From NCBI GenBank assembly GCA_902364645.1, contig CABJEP010000003.1:97249-161248 (forward strand): a DNA stretch of 64,000 nt. Direction: 5' to 3'. Under the pieces are notes generated by a model that made no database searches, was not told the origin of the DNA, and worked only from the letters and a program-made list of their open reading frames with translations. How positions within the stretch are numbered: position 1 is the first letter of the stretch; each line of letters opens with the position of its first letter. The position numbers and the translations under genes were made by a program. Below, one piece after another: positions 53,845 to 64,000 of this stretch. The DNA is from Coriobacteriaceae bacterium. Lineage in GTDB: Bacteria > Actinomycetota > Coriobacteriia > Coriobacteriales > Coriobacteriaceae.

Positions 53845-53916
53845 TTATGCGTGCGCGGAATCCTCGCGGCGTGCCGAGGGCGACATGCAGGTTTTTCGAC
53901 TATGACTGCCTTCCAT
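53845..53916 (-). CDS. Small ORF (23 aa) in the mgtA leader
   Basis: ATG at 53916 with AAGGAGG six bases upstream opens a 23-residue frame, MEGSHSRKTCMSPSARREDS-AHA, ending in TAA, about 140 nt before mgtA. Such a strong RBS on a short ORF ahead of a Mg2+ transporter recalls the mgtL leader of enteric mgtA, though no homology is claimed. Translation is unproven. Confidence 0.45.
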   Translation of the reverse strand: MEGSHSRKTCMSPSARREDSAHA

Positions 53917-54140
53917 GGCACACCTCCTTAAGGCCGGGCGCGGCGCGCTTTGGGTATCTCGTACCCGTTACAATCCGCCCGTATTCTTGATGAGGGGGTT
54001 TGCCGTGTCAACCCCAATGTTTGGAAAACCATTGCCCCTGACAAAGCCTTTACAGAATGCCGAGGCCCCAAAGCGCGCCCGCAACGCGCCCTGCCTGCGC
54101 TAAACTGGAAGGCACGTACGCGATTACGAGAGGAGCCCGC

Positions 54141-54824
54141 ATGGAGGCTTACAAGCAAGAGTTCATCAAGTTCATGGTTGAGTCCGACGTTCTTAAATTC
54201 GGCAGCTTTACGCTCAAGAGCGGCCGTCAGTCCCCGTTCTTTATGAACGCCGGCGCCTATGTGACGGGCTACCAGCTCAAGAAGCTGGGCGAGTATTACG
54301 CCCAGGCCATCCACGATAACTTTGGCGACGACTTTGACGTGCTGTTTGGACCGGCCTACAAGGGTATTCCGCTGGCCGTCGTGACCGCAATTGCCTACCA
54401 CGAGCTGTACGGCAAGGAGGTCAAGTACTGCTGCGATCGCAAGGAGGCCAAGGACCACGGCGCCGACAAGGGCAACCTGCTGGGCTACGAGCCCCAGGAC
54501 GGCGACCGCGTGGTCATGGTCGAGGACGTCACTACCAGCGGTAAGTCCATCGACGAGACCTATCCCAAGGTCAAGGCTGCTGCCGATGTCGAGATCAAGG
54601 GCCTCATCGTGTCCCTCAACCGCATGGAGGTCGGCAAGGGTGGCGTGACCACCGCGCAGAAGGAGATCGAGGCCAAGTACGGTTTCCCCGTCGCGAGCAT
54701 CGTCTCCATGGCCGAGGTCGTCGAGACCCTCTACAACCACGAGATCGACGGCAAAGTCGTCATCGACGACGAGCTCAAGACCGCTATCGACGCCTACTAC
54801 GAGCAGTACGGAGCTCGGGAGTAG
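54141..54824 (+). CDS. pyrE: Orotate phosphoribosyltransferase
   Basis: 227 residues. FGSFTLKSGRQSPFFMNAGA opens the enzyme, and VVMVEDVTTSGKSIDET is the PRPP-binding motif. VLFGPAYKGIPLAVVTAIAY is a further core segment. It converts orotate plus PRPP to OMP in pyrimidine synthesis. RBS GAGAGGAG precedes ATG 54141. It stands alone here; no other pyr gene is adjacent. A family E structured repeat begins at the last base of the stop codon. Confidence 0.96.
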   Translation: MEAYKQEFIKFMVESDVLKFGSFTLKSGRQSPFFMNAGAYVTGYQLKKLGEYYAQAIHDNFGDDFDVLFGPAYKGIPLAVVTAIAYHELYGKEVKYCCDRKEAKDHGADKGNLLGYEPQDGDRVVMVEDVTTSGKSIDETYPKVKAAADVEIKGLIVSLNRMEVGKGGVTTAQKEIEAKYGFPVASIVSMAEVVETLYNHEIDGKVVIDDELKTAIDAYYEQYGARE

Positions 54825-54998
54825 TTACGCGGGTTTACCAACCCGCGTAACGGCTCGACGCTGCAAACCCGCCAGAGCGGCAATCTGCCTTTCAACTTCG
54901 GCGGCATGATCGAAAGATCAATGCCGCCTCGTTTCAAGGCACCTTGCTCGCTCTGGCGGGTTTTCGCTGTCGTTGCCAAAACATCGGCGTTGCCTTGG
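54824..54998 (+). repeat. Structured repeat family E, copy 1 (3' of pyrE)
   Basis: First hairpin GTTACGCGGGTT-TACC-AACCCGCGTAAC (54824-54851). Then CTCGACGCTGC and a long nested hairpin: AAACCCGCCAGAGCG (54865-54879) with CGCTCTGGCGGGTTT (54949-54963), TGCCTT with AAGGCA, GGCGGCAT with ATGCCGCC, and GATC-GAAA-GATC at the tip. A conserved tail, CGCTGTCGTTGCCAAAAC, follows. Compared with the 63.7-kb copy, several pairs differ on both sides. Confidence 0.8.
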
Positions 54999-54999
54999 T

Positions 55000-55085
55000 A
55001 GTCATTGGGGACAGACATAAATGAGTAGTCATTGGGGCGTTCTTAAATGACTACTCAGGATGAGCGTCCAAAAATCCGCGCTCGT
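55000..55085. repeat. Two family A units (55000-55052) and a fragment of family C (55062-55085)
   Basis: AGTCATTGGGGACAGACATA… and AGTCATTGGGGCGTTCTTAA… lie in tandem and are followed by GAGCGTCCAAAAATCCGCGC, the tail of family C without its hairpin. With the family E element they fill the 367-bp gap between pyrE and the HTH gene. Confidence 0.7.
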
Positions 55086-55191
55086 TCGATTGGCGCATGT
55101 CTACGCAGCGTAGGTTGTCGAGCCTGGCCTTCAAATGGATACTGACTGTCGAACCGGTTCACTCCATTTCTTCAATTTGATTGGACAGCCC

Positions 55192-55812
55192 ATGAACCAG
55201 ACACGGCAAACCAATGCCTCCCATACTTTTTTGGCAGCGCATGCCATCAAGCAGCTGCGCGAAGAGCGCGGCCTCACCCAGCGCGCCCTGGCGGAAAGCC
55301 TTGGCGTGACCGATAAAGCCGTCAGCAAGTGGGAATCCGGCCGCGGCCTTCCCGACATTTCCCTCGTTGAGCCTTTGGCCCAGAGACTCGGCATAAGCGT
55401 GGCCGAGCTTTTGGCTGGTGACATTCGGGCCAACGCCAACCGTGCAGGCAATATGCTCAAAGGCGTCTTTTACGTTTGCCCTATCTGCGGAAACGTTGTG
55501 CACGCGCTCGGAGAAGGCAGCTTTAGCTGCTGTGGCTCCACGATGTTTCCCCAGGAGGCCGAAGAGCCGGACGCGGACCACGCCTTTTCCATCGAGCGCA
55601 TCGAGGACGATTGGTACGTCACGCTCGATCATCCCATGACCAAGGATCACTACATTAGCTTTGTGGCATATGCGACTATGGACGGCATCTGCTTTAAGAA
55701 GCTCTATCCAGAGCAATCGGTGCAGCCGCGCTTCCATATTACCGGGCGCGGCAGGATATATCTTTACTGCAACCAACACGGACTCTTTACGTCGCTGACG
55801 CCTCGCAAATAA
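55192..55812 (+). CDS. XRE-type HTH regulator fused to desulfoferrodoxin (superoxide-reductase-like) domain
   Basis: 206 residues. HTH XRE domain at 15-73 (IKQLREERGLTQRALAESLG, DKAVSKWESGRGLPD). A desulforedoxin-like metal site follows: Cys96 and Cys99 in CPICGN, Cys113 and Cys114 in SCCG. A superoxide-reductase-like domain then has His130 (DHAF), His147 (DHPM), His153 (DHYI), Cys193 and His196 (YCNQHG), the full Fe(His4Cys) ligand set with correct local spacing. The Glu-Lys of the catalytic lid is not conserved. It probably senses or removes superoxide. RBS is weak (TTGGACAG). Confidence 0.82.
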   Translation: MNQTRQTNASHTFLAAHAIKQLREERGLTQRALAESLGVTDKAVSKWESGRGLPDISLVEPLAQRLGISVAELLAGDIRANANRAGNMLKGVFYVCPICGNVVHALGEGSFSCCGSTMFPQEAEEPDADHAFSIERIEDDWYVTLDHPMTKDHYISFVAYATMDGICFKKLYPEQSVQPRFHITGRGRIYLYCNQHGLFTSLTPRK

Positions 55813-55857
55813 CGGCTGTCTTCCGCCCTCCTCATGCGTTCCCAGGGGACCCAAAAT

Positions 55858-55952
55858 GAGCGTGGATAATCTCCCGGTTTTGGCCTGTGTGCGGGCTCAA
55901 AGTGGGAGATTATCCACGCTCGTTATCTGAGTGTCCAAAAATCCACGCTCGT
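55858..55952. repeat. Palindromic repeat family C, copy 3
   Basis: GAGCGTGGATAATCTCCC pairs perfectly with GGGAGATTATCCACGCTC, followed by GTCCAAAAATCCACGCTCG. Compared with copy 1 the fourth base pair (A-T to C-G) changed on both sides. It abuts the stop of the RpiR-type gene. Confidence 0.8.
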
Positions 55953-55954
55953 CG

Positions 55955-56809
55955 CTACTTGAGTCCGGGCAGGCGGGTGTAGGGGAACGAGCGCTCTAGG
56001 AACTCGGAGCAGCGGGCGTAATCTTTGGCAAAGTAGCTGCTATAGAGCGAATCGAGTACGTATTGCACGGCGATATGGCTGGCGAACTGCGTGATGCGGT
56101 GCGTCATGCTCTCGTGGTCGCTTACCGTGAGATAGGCGGCAAAGCCGGGGTGAATGCGGGCACAGTACGGCGTGCCGATGACGATGACCGGGACATGTCG
56201 ACTGCTGAGGATTGGCAAGATCTCCCTGAGGTTGGGGGCAAGGCCGCTGTAGGAGATAACGATTGCCACATGGTCGGGGCCCGAGGCGAGCGCCGTACGC
56301 ACCTGCGCCTCGACACTGTCGTGGCACGTCGCGCTTTTGCCGGACGAGAGCAGGCGATCGCGGAACATTCCCGCTGGATACAGGTTATGCGAGCCCGTGT
56401 AGATGTCCACGGTGCCGGCGCGCATGATGAGCTTGGCGGCGTGGTCGAGCTGTGCAGAGTCGAGCAGCTCCTGCGTTTCGGCCAGCGTGGTCTGGTAGAG
56501 CCCCTCCATGCGCTCCATCACCTGCGCAGGGGTGGAGGTTGCATCGAAGGGAAAGTTGATATCCACCTCGGCGGCGGAGTCTGCGCGCAAGGCTGCGCGT
56601 ACCAGCTCGACCTTGAGCTCCTTAAAGCCCTCAAGGCCGAGCTTTTTGCAAAAGCGGTGGATGCTCGCGACGGAGACATTGGTCTGGTGCGCAAATTCCT
56701 TGATGGAGAGCCCGCGAACGTTCTCACCCATGGCGAGAACCGTCTGCCCGAGCTGCTGCTCGGTGGGGGTGAGCCCCTTGCCCTGGGTGATTTTGCGCTT
56801 GATATCCAT
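55955..56809 (-). CDS. MurR/RpiR-family transcriptional regulator
   Basis: 284 residues. The N-terminal HTH_6 domain (LTPTEQQLGQTVLAMGENVR; TNVSVASIHRFCKKLGLEGF) precedes an SIS phosphosugar-binding domain (AGTVDIYTGSHNLYPAGMFR; VAIVISYSGLAPNLREILPI). It should respond to a sugar phosphate. ATG 56809 follows GGGAG by five bases; an earlier ATG at 56824 adds five residues. It lies next to the GH106-like gene and the AraC/GH1 set, likely candidates for control. Confidence 0.9.
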   Translation of the reverse strand: MDIKRKITQGKGLTPTEQQLGQTVLAMGENVRGLSIKEFAHQTNVSVASIHRFCKKLGLEGFKELKVELVRAALRADSAAEVDINFPFDATSTPAQVMERMEGLYQTTLAETQELLDSAQLDHAAKLIMRAGTVDIYTGSHNLYPAGMFRDRLLSSGKSATCHDSVEAQVRTALASGPDHVAIVISYSGLAPNLREILPILSSRHVPVIVIGTPYCARIHPGFAAYLTVSDHESMTHRITQFASHIAVQYVLDSLYSSYFAKDYARCSEFLERSFPYTRLPGLK

Positions 56810-56858
56810 ATGGCTCCCATGCATTCGTATCGCGATGTATCAATCATAACGGTAAATA

Positions 56859-56881
56859 AAACGCCCGGCTAAGCCGGGCGT
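56859..56881 (-). terminator. Terminator of the GH106-like gene
   Basis: ACGCCCGGCTTAGCCGGGCG on the minus strand, followed by TTTTATTT. Confidence 0.8.
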
Positions 56882-56908
56882 CTCGTAAGGGGCTGTTGCG
56901 CGGGGTCG

Positions 56909-59500
56909 CTACCCGAGCACGCGGACGGGACCGAGTAGGCCGCTGGGATCGGAGGGTTCTGTCATGCCGAACATGTCGGGGACGGCGTGGTCGAGGGTGT
57001 TGATGATATCGATCGTAAGCGCGTGCTCGCCGGCCAAAAGCGCGCCGGCCTCAAAGCGGTAAGGCGGACAGATGCGTGTGCCGAGGGATTTGCCGTCGAG
57101 GGTGACGGTTGCGGTCTCAAAGACCTCGCCAAGGTCGATGACGGTGCGGGTGGCCGCTTCGCCCAGGACAAAGGAGGCCCGGTAGCGGAATGTGCCGGCC
57201 TTGCCGGGGAACTCGGCCGAGGAAAGGTCGCGCAGGTCTGCAAGCTCAACAGACTCGCCAAAGGCATCGGTGCCAGGGGCAGAGAAGGCAACCGCCCAGG
57301 GCCCGTCGACGCATGTGGCTTCGTCTTCGGCGGTTGCCACAGCAACGGAACCTGTAGCCCCAAGGACCACGATGCAGCTCTCGTAGGGAGCCAGCTCGAG
57401 CGTGCCGTCAAAGGCGGCGGGCTCGGTGCCGTTGAGCAGGTCGAGGCGCGCGCCTGCAACGGGTGTGCCGTCGGCAAGCGCAATCTGAGTGGAGATACCC
57501 TGCTTGGGATGCTCGTTGACGAGCATCAGATAGCTCTCGCCCGCCCGCTCGTAGCGCAGTGCGCGCAGCCAGGACTGGGGCTCGGCGCAAACCACGGTCT
57601 GCATGCCGGTATTGGCAAGTGTGTCTGCGAGCTCGGTGGTCGCCAGGAGCTTGATGTCGGCGACCGCGGCTGCATCCAGGGAGGCAAAGCCCTCGCGGCC
57701 TGCAGTGTCACCGTCGTAGCGCTTGTTCGGCAACTCATCCAGCGCGTACACGGCAACACCTGCGGCTGCGGCGCGCGCGGCAAAGTCGAGCACGGCTCCG
57801 CCGACAAACTCGGCTCCGGGCATCACCAGGCAGCGGTATGCCTGGCCGTTCACGCTAAAGCCGCTACCGTCTGCGGCAATTTCAACGGCATAGCGCCCTG
57901 CGTCCTCAAATGCCTCTGCCGGCACGATGTCAAAGTCGACCTGCGCGCGCAAAAGCTCGGAGGCGGCATGCTGCATAAAGTTCGCCTCGCCTGCCCACTC
58001 GGCGTCCGCATGGTAGAGAAGCGCCACCGGGGTCGTTGCGCGCCCGCCGCTCAGCAGGCTCGCCGTACGGTTCATGTAGCTCATGAGCTGCCCAAAGTGT
58101 GCAAACTGGGGGTTTTGGCCATGCGCATAGAAATGCGGCGGGCAGTCCCAGTCGGGGAAGGCGGCCATGCTAAAGGCATGCGGCACAAACCAATTGACGC
58201 CGCGCACCAAAAAATGATCGGCGATCCACTTCATCTCGCGTAGGCCTTCGTGCCATCCAAATGCGCCAAAGACCTCGGCCATGCAGCGCCCCTGCTTTTT
58301 GGGATCGAGGTGTGCTGCCGAGGAGCCCAGCTTGGGCAGCACGTAGTTATAGAACTCGAGGTCCCACACGCCGCGTCCGTAGCTGTGAAGGCCGCGGTCC
58401 ATGCCGGGTACCAGCTGGTTGATCACGATGTCGACGCCCGCCATGTCCTGACCGCCCACGGCGCGGAAGTAGTGCCCGGCGCCCACGCCCAGGCGCGCGT
58501 GGCAGTCCTTGTCCTCGATAACGTGGCCGATGTACTGCACGCCGCGCGCGCGGCACCAGTCTCCGAGCTGGTCGCAGAAGCACTCCTTATAGAGGGTGCT
58601 CGCGATGTCCATATAGACGTGGCGTACGTGCGCGCCGGCCGGCTCGCGGTCCCACAGGTGCGGGAGCTCGGCCAGGTAGCGCTCGCCCAGTGCCGCGCGT
58701 AGGCGACGCTCAAGCTCGGCCGACCAGGGTAGGGGCGCGGTGGCCTTGCCGATGAGCGTGTCCGAGATGCCATCGGGGCCCGTGGTGCCCTTCTCGTTGG
58801 CAAATCCGGGCTCATCGGAGAAAAAGCCCAGGATCGTCTTGCCAAACTCATCGCCCAGATGCTCAAAATGCGGCTCGTAGACAGCATCGATGAGCTGCGC
58901 CACCGAGGCGCGGTCGACCATATTGATGTAGTCCTCGTTGTAGGAGGTCTTGCCGCTCGTGAACATCACGCATGCCTGCGTGAGGCCCGCAGGTGCATCG
59001 AAGACCAGGCGGCTGGGGTTGCCGTCTGCATCGTCGATTACTCGGTAAGCGACGTCGACGGGGCTGCCGTCCTGCATAAATGTCACGCCGTGGAAGCGCT
59101 CCGTTTTGTCGAGCATGTTGGCGAGCGCGATGCTCGCGGCGGACGTGGAGCCCACGATGTCGAACGTGCGGTGCGTGAGCACGATCTTGCGGAGCTCGGG
59201 CACGGCCTCCTTGACGGCGCCGTTGGCAAAGCCCGTGGGGAAGTGCGCGTCGTCCAAGATCCAGAGCTTAAGGCCCAGCTGCTTGCACTCGTCAATGACA
59301 AAGCGCAAGTCGCGCCACCAGCCCTCGCCGCAAAAATCGGGGTGTGGGCGGCTTTCGAGACAGACCTCGTGGATGTCGGCGCCGGCGATCTTTTCCAGAT
59401 ACTCGGCAATGGTCTTATGGCTCTCGCCCTTCATCCACAAAAACGGAAGCACGTGGTTGTCGTATGTGCCCTCGAGCACCTGCTGATAGTACGCGGTCAT
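56909..59500 (-). CDS. GH106-like (alpha-L-rhamnosidase-type) glycoside hydrolase
   Basis: 863 residues, no signal peptide, so probably intracellular. The N-terminal barrel (FLWMKGESHKTIAEYLEKIA; LKLWILDDAHFPTGFANGAV; ILGFFSDEPGFANEKG) and later YIGHVIEDKDCHARLGVG and GVNWFVPHAFSMAAFPDWDC fit GH106-type rhamnosidases; a C-terminal beta-sandwich (FRYRASFVLGEAATRTVIDL) is the usual galactose-binding-like domain. Acidic candidates lie in SDEPG and VIEDKD. ATG 59500 follows AAGGAGG. It diverges from an AraC-type gene. The exact linkage is unknown. Confidence 0.75.
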   Translation of the reverse strand: MTAYYQQVLEGTYDNHVLPFLWMKGESHKTIAEYLEKIAGADIHEVCLESRPHPDFCGEGWWRDLRFVIDECKQLGLKLWILDDAHFPTGFANGAVKEAVPELRKIVLTHRTFDIVGSTSAASIALANMLDKTERFHGVTFMQDGSPVDVAYRVIDDADGNPSRLVFDAPAGLTQACVMFTSGKTSYNEDYINMVDRASVAQLIDAVYEPHFEHLGDEFGKTILGFFSDEPGFANEKGTTGPDGISDTLIGKATAPLPWSAELERRLRAALGERYLAELPHLWDREPAGAHVRHVYMDIASTLYKECFCDQLGDWCRARGVQYIGHVIEDKDCHARLGVGAGHYFRAVGGQDMAGVDIVINQLVPGMDRGLHSYGRGVWDLEFYNYVLPKLGSSAAHLDPKKQGRCMAEVFGAFGWHEGLREMKWIADHFLVRGVNWFVPHAFSMAAFPDWDCPPHFYAHGQNPQFAHFGQLMSYMNRTASLLSGGRATTPVALLYHADAEWAGEANFMQHAASELLRAQVDFDIVPAEAFEDAGRYAVEIAADGSGFSVNGQAYRCLVMPGAEFVGGAVLDFAARAAAAGVAVYALDELPNKRYDGDTAGREGFASLDAAAVADIKLLATTELADTLANTGMQTVVCAEPQSWLRALRYERAGESYLMLVNEHPKQGISTQIALADGTPVAGARLDLLNGTEPAAFDGTLELAPYESCIVVLGATGSVAVATAEDEATCVDGPWAVAFSAPGTDAFGESVELADLRDLSSAEFPGKAGTFRYRASFVLGEAATRTVIDLGEVFETATVTLDGKSLGTRICPPYRFEAGALLAGEHALTIDIINTLDHAVPDMFGMTEPSDPSGLLGPVRVLG

Positions 59501-59614
59501 GGATCCTCCTTGGCTCGATCGATCTGCTGCATAGCACAGATTATGGACGCGTCGGCGCGTTCTGCTAATATCTGAATCACGACGAACTATGACCAAATCA
59601 ACGATTGGCAAGCC

Positions 59615-62223
<2,609 letters not shown>

Positions 62224-62374
62224 TCGACAATATGAGTGCCAGTGGGGAAAAGGTTTTGGGAAGGGCTTGGAAGGGCTCTCGATTCGAGCCCTCGCCTTAG
62301 CATTTGAACCATTTGGCACTATAATCACCATAGGCATGCGCATAACGTTGCGCTTAATCAAGAGGAGAAAACGT

Positions 62375-62911
62375 ATGGGTCTGTTTGACATGTTCAAGAA
62401 GAAGGCTGAGCCCGCGGCTGCCGCTGCTCCGTCCTCCATCTCTGCTTCTGCCGGCGCCGACGTGCTGTGCTCGCCCGTCAAGGGCAAGGTCATCAAGATG
62501 GCCGACGTGCCCGATCCCGTCTTTGGCGGCGAGGTTCTGGGCAAGGGCTGCGCTGTGTGGCCCGAGGACGATCTGGTCTACGCTCCCTGCGACGGCAAGG
62601 TGACCGTCACCATGGGTCACGCCGTGGGCCTGCAGTCCGATAGCGGCATCGAGGTCCTGGTGCACGTTGGCGTCGATACCGTCAACATGAACGGTGATGG
62701 CTTCGAGGGCTTCGTCAAGGCCGACGACGTCGTTAAGGCTGGCCAGCCCATGCTCAAGATCGACCGCGCCAAGATCGCCGCTGCCGGTTACAAGGACTGC
62801 GTCGTTGTGGCCGTGTCCAACACCGCCGAGTTTGCCGATGTCGAGCTCGCCGTCGAGGCCGACTCCGCTGTCGCCGCCGGTGACGCCATCGTCAAGGTCG
62901 TCCGCAAGTAA
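62375..62911 (+). CDS. PTS glucose-type EIIA (Crr-like), stand-alone
   Basis: 178 residues. After a short Ala-rich linker the EIIA-Glc fold follows (LCSPVKGKVIKMADVPDPVF; VYAPCDGKVTVTMGHAVGLQ). The phospho-accepting His97 (EVLVHVGVDTV) and the partner His82 are 15 residues apart, as in E. coli Crr. It passes phosphate from HPr to EIIB domains. Neither EIIBC in the window has its own EIIA, so this protein may serve both. RBS AGAGGAGAAAA. A terminator follows. Confidence 0.93.
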   Translation: MGLFDMFKKKAEPAAAAAPSSISASAGADVLCSPVKGKVIKMADVPDPVFGGEVLGKGCAVWPEDDLVYAPCDGKVTVTMGHAVGLQSDSGIEVLVHVGVDTVNMNGDGFEGFVKADDVVKAGQPMLKIDRAKIAAAGYKDCVVVAVSNTAEFADVELAVEADSAVAAGDAIVKVVRK

Positions 62912-62935
62912 ACTGCGGCAACATAAGGATGTACA

Positions 62936-62967
62936 AGGGTGGTCGGGTTATCCGGGCGCCCTTTTTT
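62936..62967 (+). terminator. Terminator of EIIA
   Basis: AAGGGTGGTCGG pairs (with wobbles) with CCGGGCGCCCTT around GTTAT, then a TTTTTT run. Confidence 0.75.
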
Positions 62968-63146
62968 ATTACAATGCGGCGGAACGTTTTATTGCGCGTT
63001 GGGCGGAACGGTAAACCGTTCGGACGTTAAATCGAGCCGACTGCGCTTTTGCTTTGCCCGGGGTGTTCGTTAGCGGCTAGTATGGCCTTATTGTTACGAC
63101 GTGCACCGCGCCGGGAAGCGCGGTGCCGCTTGTTGGGAGGAATGTC

Positions 63147-63704
63147 ATGAAGAAGAAGCTGCTGCTTGCGCCCCTGATGGCTGTTCTGGTCGCGTGCGTG
63201 GTTGTGCTTTCCGGCTGCGGAGGCCCTTCGGTTGAGGAACTCATCACCGAGGATCTTACGACGCAGTTTGACGAGGTCAAGAACGGTGGCGACGACTTCC
63301 TCGCCGGCCTGGAAGAGGCCTCGGGCGACGAGTTCGAGCAGCTGGGCATCGATCCCAAGGAGTATGCCAAGAGCTATCTCGAGGGCTTTGACTACAAGAT
63401 CGGCGACGTGACGGTCGACGAGGACAAGGGTACCGCAACTGCCGAGGTCACCATTACCTGCAAGTCCATGAACCAGATCGTTGAGGATTTTGCCACCCAG
63501 TACCAGGAGAAGGTCGCCGCGCTCGATTCGATGCCTTCCGATGACGAGCTGTACAAGATGGCCGGTCAGGTTATGGTCGATGTGACCAAGGCTGCTAAGA
63601 CCAAGGACACCAAGGTCACCTTCAAGTACTCCTGCAATGACGACGGCGAGTGGTCTGCCGACGATTCTGCAACCAACGAGATGATGAATGCCATGATGAG
63701 CTAG
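63147..63704 (+). CDS. Lipoprotein of unknown function
   Basis: 185 residues. Signal peptide with lipobox LSGC (Cys24). The mature part is acidic and helical with a beta segment (YKIGDVTVDEDKGTATAEVT), resembling DUF5105-like Gram-positive lipoproteins, though I cannot name the family. The start is fixed by TGGGAGG seven bases upstream. A family E structured repeat follows the stop after 19 nt. Confidence 0.8.
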   Translation: MKKKLLLAPLMAVLVACVVVLSGCGGPSVEELITEDLTTQFDEVKNGGDDFLAGLEEASGDEFEQLGIDPKEYAKSYLEGFDYKIGDVTVDEDKGTATAEVTITCKSMNQIVEDFATQYQEKVAALDSMPSDDELYKMAGQVMVDVTKAAKTKDTKVTFKYSCNDDGEWSADDSATNEMMNAMMS

Positions 63705-63723
63705 GGGGGTTACGCGGTAGTTT

Positions 63724-63898
63724 GTTACGGCGTTTTACCAAACGCCGTAACTGCTCGACGCTGCAAGCCCGCCAGAGCGGCAATCTGCCTTTCAACTTCG
63801 GCGGCATGACCAGAAGGTCAATGCCGCCTCGTTTCAAGGCACCTTGCTCGCTCTGGCGGGCTTTCGCTGTCGTTGCCAAAACAACGGCGTTTCCTTGG
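63724..63898 (+). repeat. Structured repeat family E, copy 2 (3' of lipoprotein)
   Basis: First hairpin GTTACGGCGTTT-TACC-AAACGCCGTAAC (63724-63751), then CTCGACGCTGC, then the long nested hairpin GCCCGCCAGAGCG (63767-63779) with CGCTCTGGCGGGC (63849-63861), and tip GACC-AGAA-GGTC. Loops and spacers are nearly identical to the pyrE copy, while stem changes are compensated. Confidence 0.8.
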
Positions 63899-64000
63899 CT
63901 GGCTTAGGTGGCACTTGTACCTGTGGCGTTGCCATCGCTGCCGAAGATGGCAGTTGGGGACGTTCCTTTTAATATGAGCAGGACATTGTCAAGAGGCAAA
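63899..64000. other. Window end: no gene seen; degenerate repeat A fragment
   Basis: Only a weak GTTGGGGACGTTCCTTTTAA match to repeat family A (about 63953-63972) is visible. No gene can be supported before the window ends. Confidence 0.4.

Noticed and set aside
54797..55018. Minus-strand ORF of 73 codons, with a similar one at 63622-63879
   Set aside because: Both fall inside the two copies of structured repeat E; similarity of the peptides only reflects the repeat. The stems change with compensation, which fits structure and not coding.

Overview
The window looks like chromosome of a gut Coriobacteriia, most likely Collinsella. This is inferred from high GC with strong G/C third-position preference, LuxR-type regulators fused to a polytopic membrane domain, Eggerthella-like NRAMP-related metal transport, abundant PTS and glycoside hydrolase genes, and many short palindromic intergenic repeats. 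No rRNA, tRNA, CRISPR array, transposase or phage gene was seen.

Layout. 1-8.1 kb: housekeeping and envelope genes (DUF362/ferredoxin, membrane-anchored hydrolase, hemolysin III-like, CorC/HlyC-like, a cyanophycin-synthetase N-domain-like protein, YtxH and PRC-barrel proteins, a degenerate NodB protein). 8.1-11.6 kb: a structured leader with a possible 10-codon leader peptide, an MgtE-like protein lacking the usual transporter signature, and an NRAMP-related transporter, together a probable Mg2+ system. 11.6-14.3 kb: a MITE-like element and an OafA-type acyltransferase. 14.5-22.8 kb: pentose metabolism (ribokinase, nucleoside hydrolase, LacI regulator, fucose-isomerase-like protein, split transketolase, FGGY kinase). 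22.9 kb: luxS behind a multi-hairpin leader. 23.6-27.0 kb: a more AT-rich BglG/EIIBC/esterase block. 27.1-29.5 kb: DUF4867 and a GH1 enzyme. 29.9-33.9 kb: a three-gene signalling operon (pseudokinase-like 7TM protein, histidine kinase, NarL-type regulator). 34-38.4 kb: minus-strand zinc-ribbon/SPFH envelope module. 38.7-45.3 kb: DUF1593 protein, esterase, EIIBC and a GH140/apiosidase-like hydrolase. 45.6-50.9 kb: membrane LuxR regulator, zinc-ribbon protein and lipoproteins. 50.9-53.9 kb: MgtA with an upstream small ORF. 54.1-64 kb: pyrE, an HTH-desulfoferrodoxin fusion, RpiR and AraC regulators, a GH106-like rhamnosidase, a second GH1 enzyme, a stand-alone EIIA and a lipoprotein.

How it may work together. 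Two EIIBC permeases without EIIA, one free EIIA and two GH1 enzymes suggest import and intracellular cleavage of plant beta-glycosides. The isomerase/split-transketolase/FGGY-kinase operon matches the logic of a D-apiose route, and an apiosidase-like hydrolase lies 21 kb away behind promoters carrying the same GTTTAGTAAAC-like motifs; a rhamnosidase-like enzyme is also present. I infer a pectin/RG-II or flavonoid-glycoside programme. Mg2+ homeostasis is the second theme (MgtE-like, NRAMP-related, MgtA, CorC), with two loci preceded by leader-peptide-like ORFs. The third is a dense set of intergenic hairpin repeats, one family of which shows base-pair covariation between copies.
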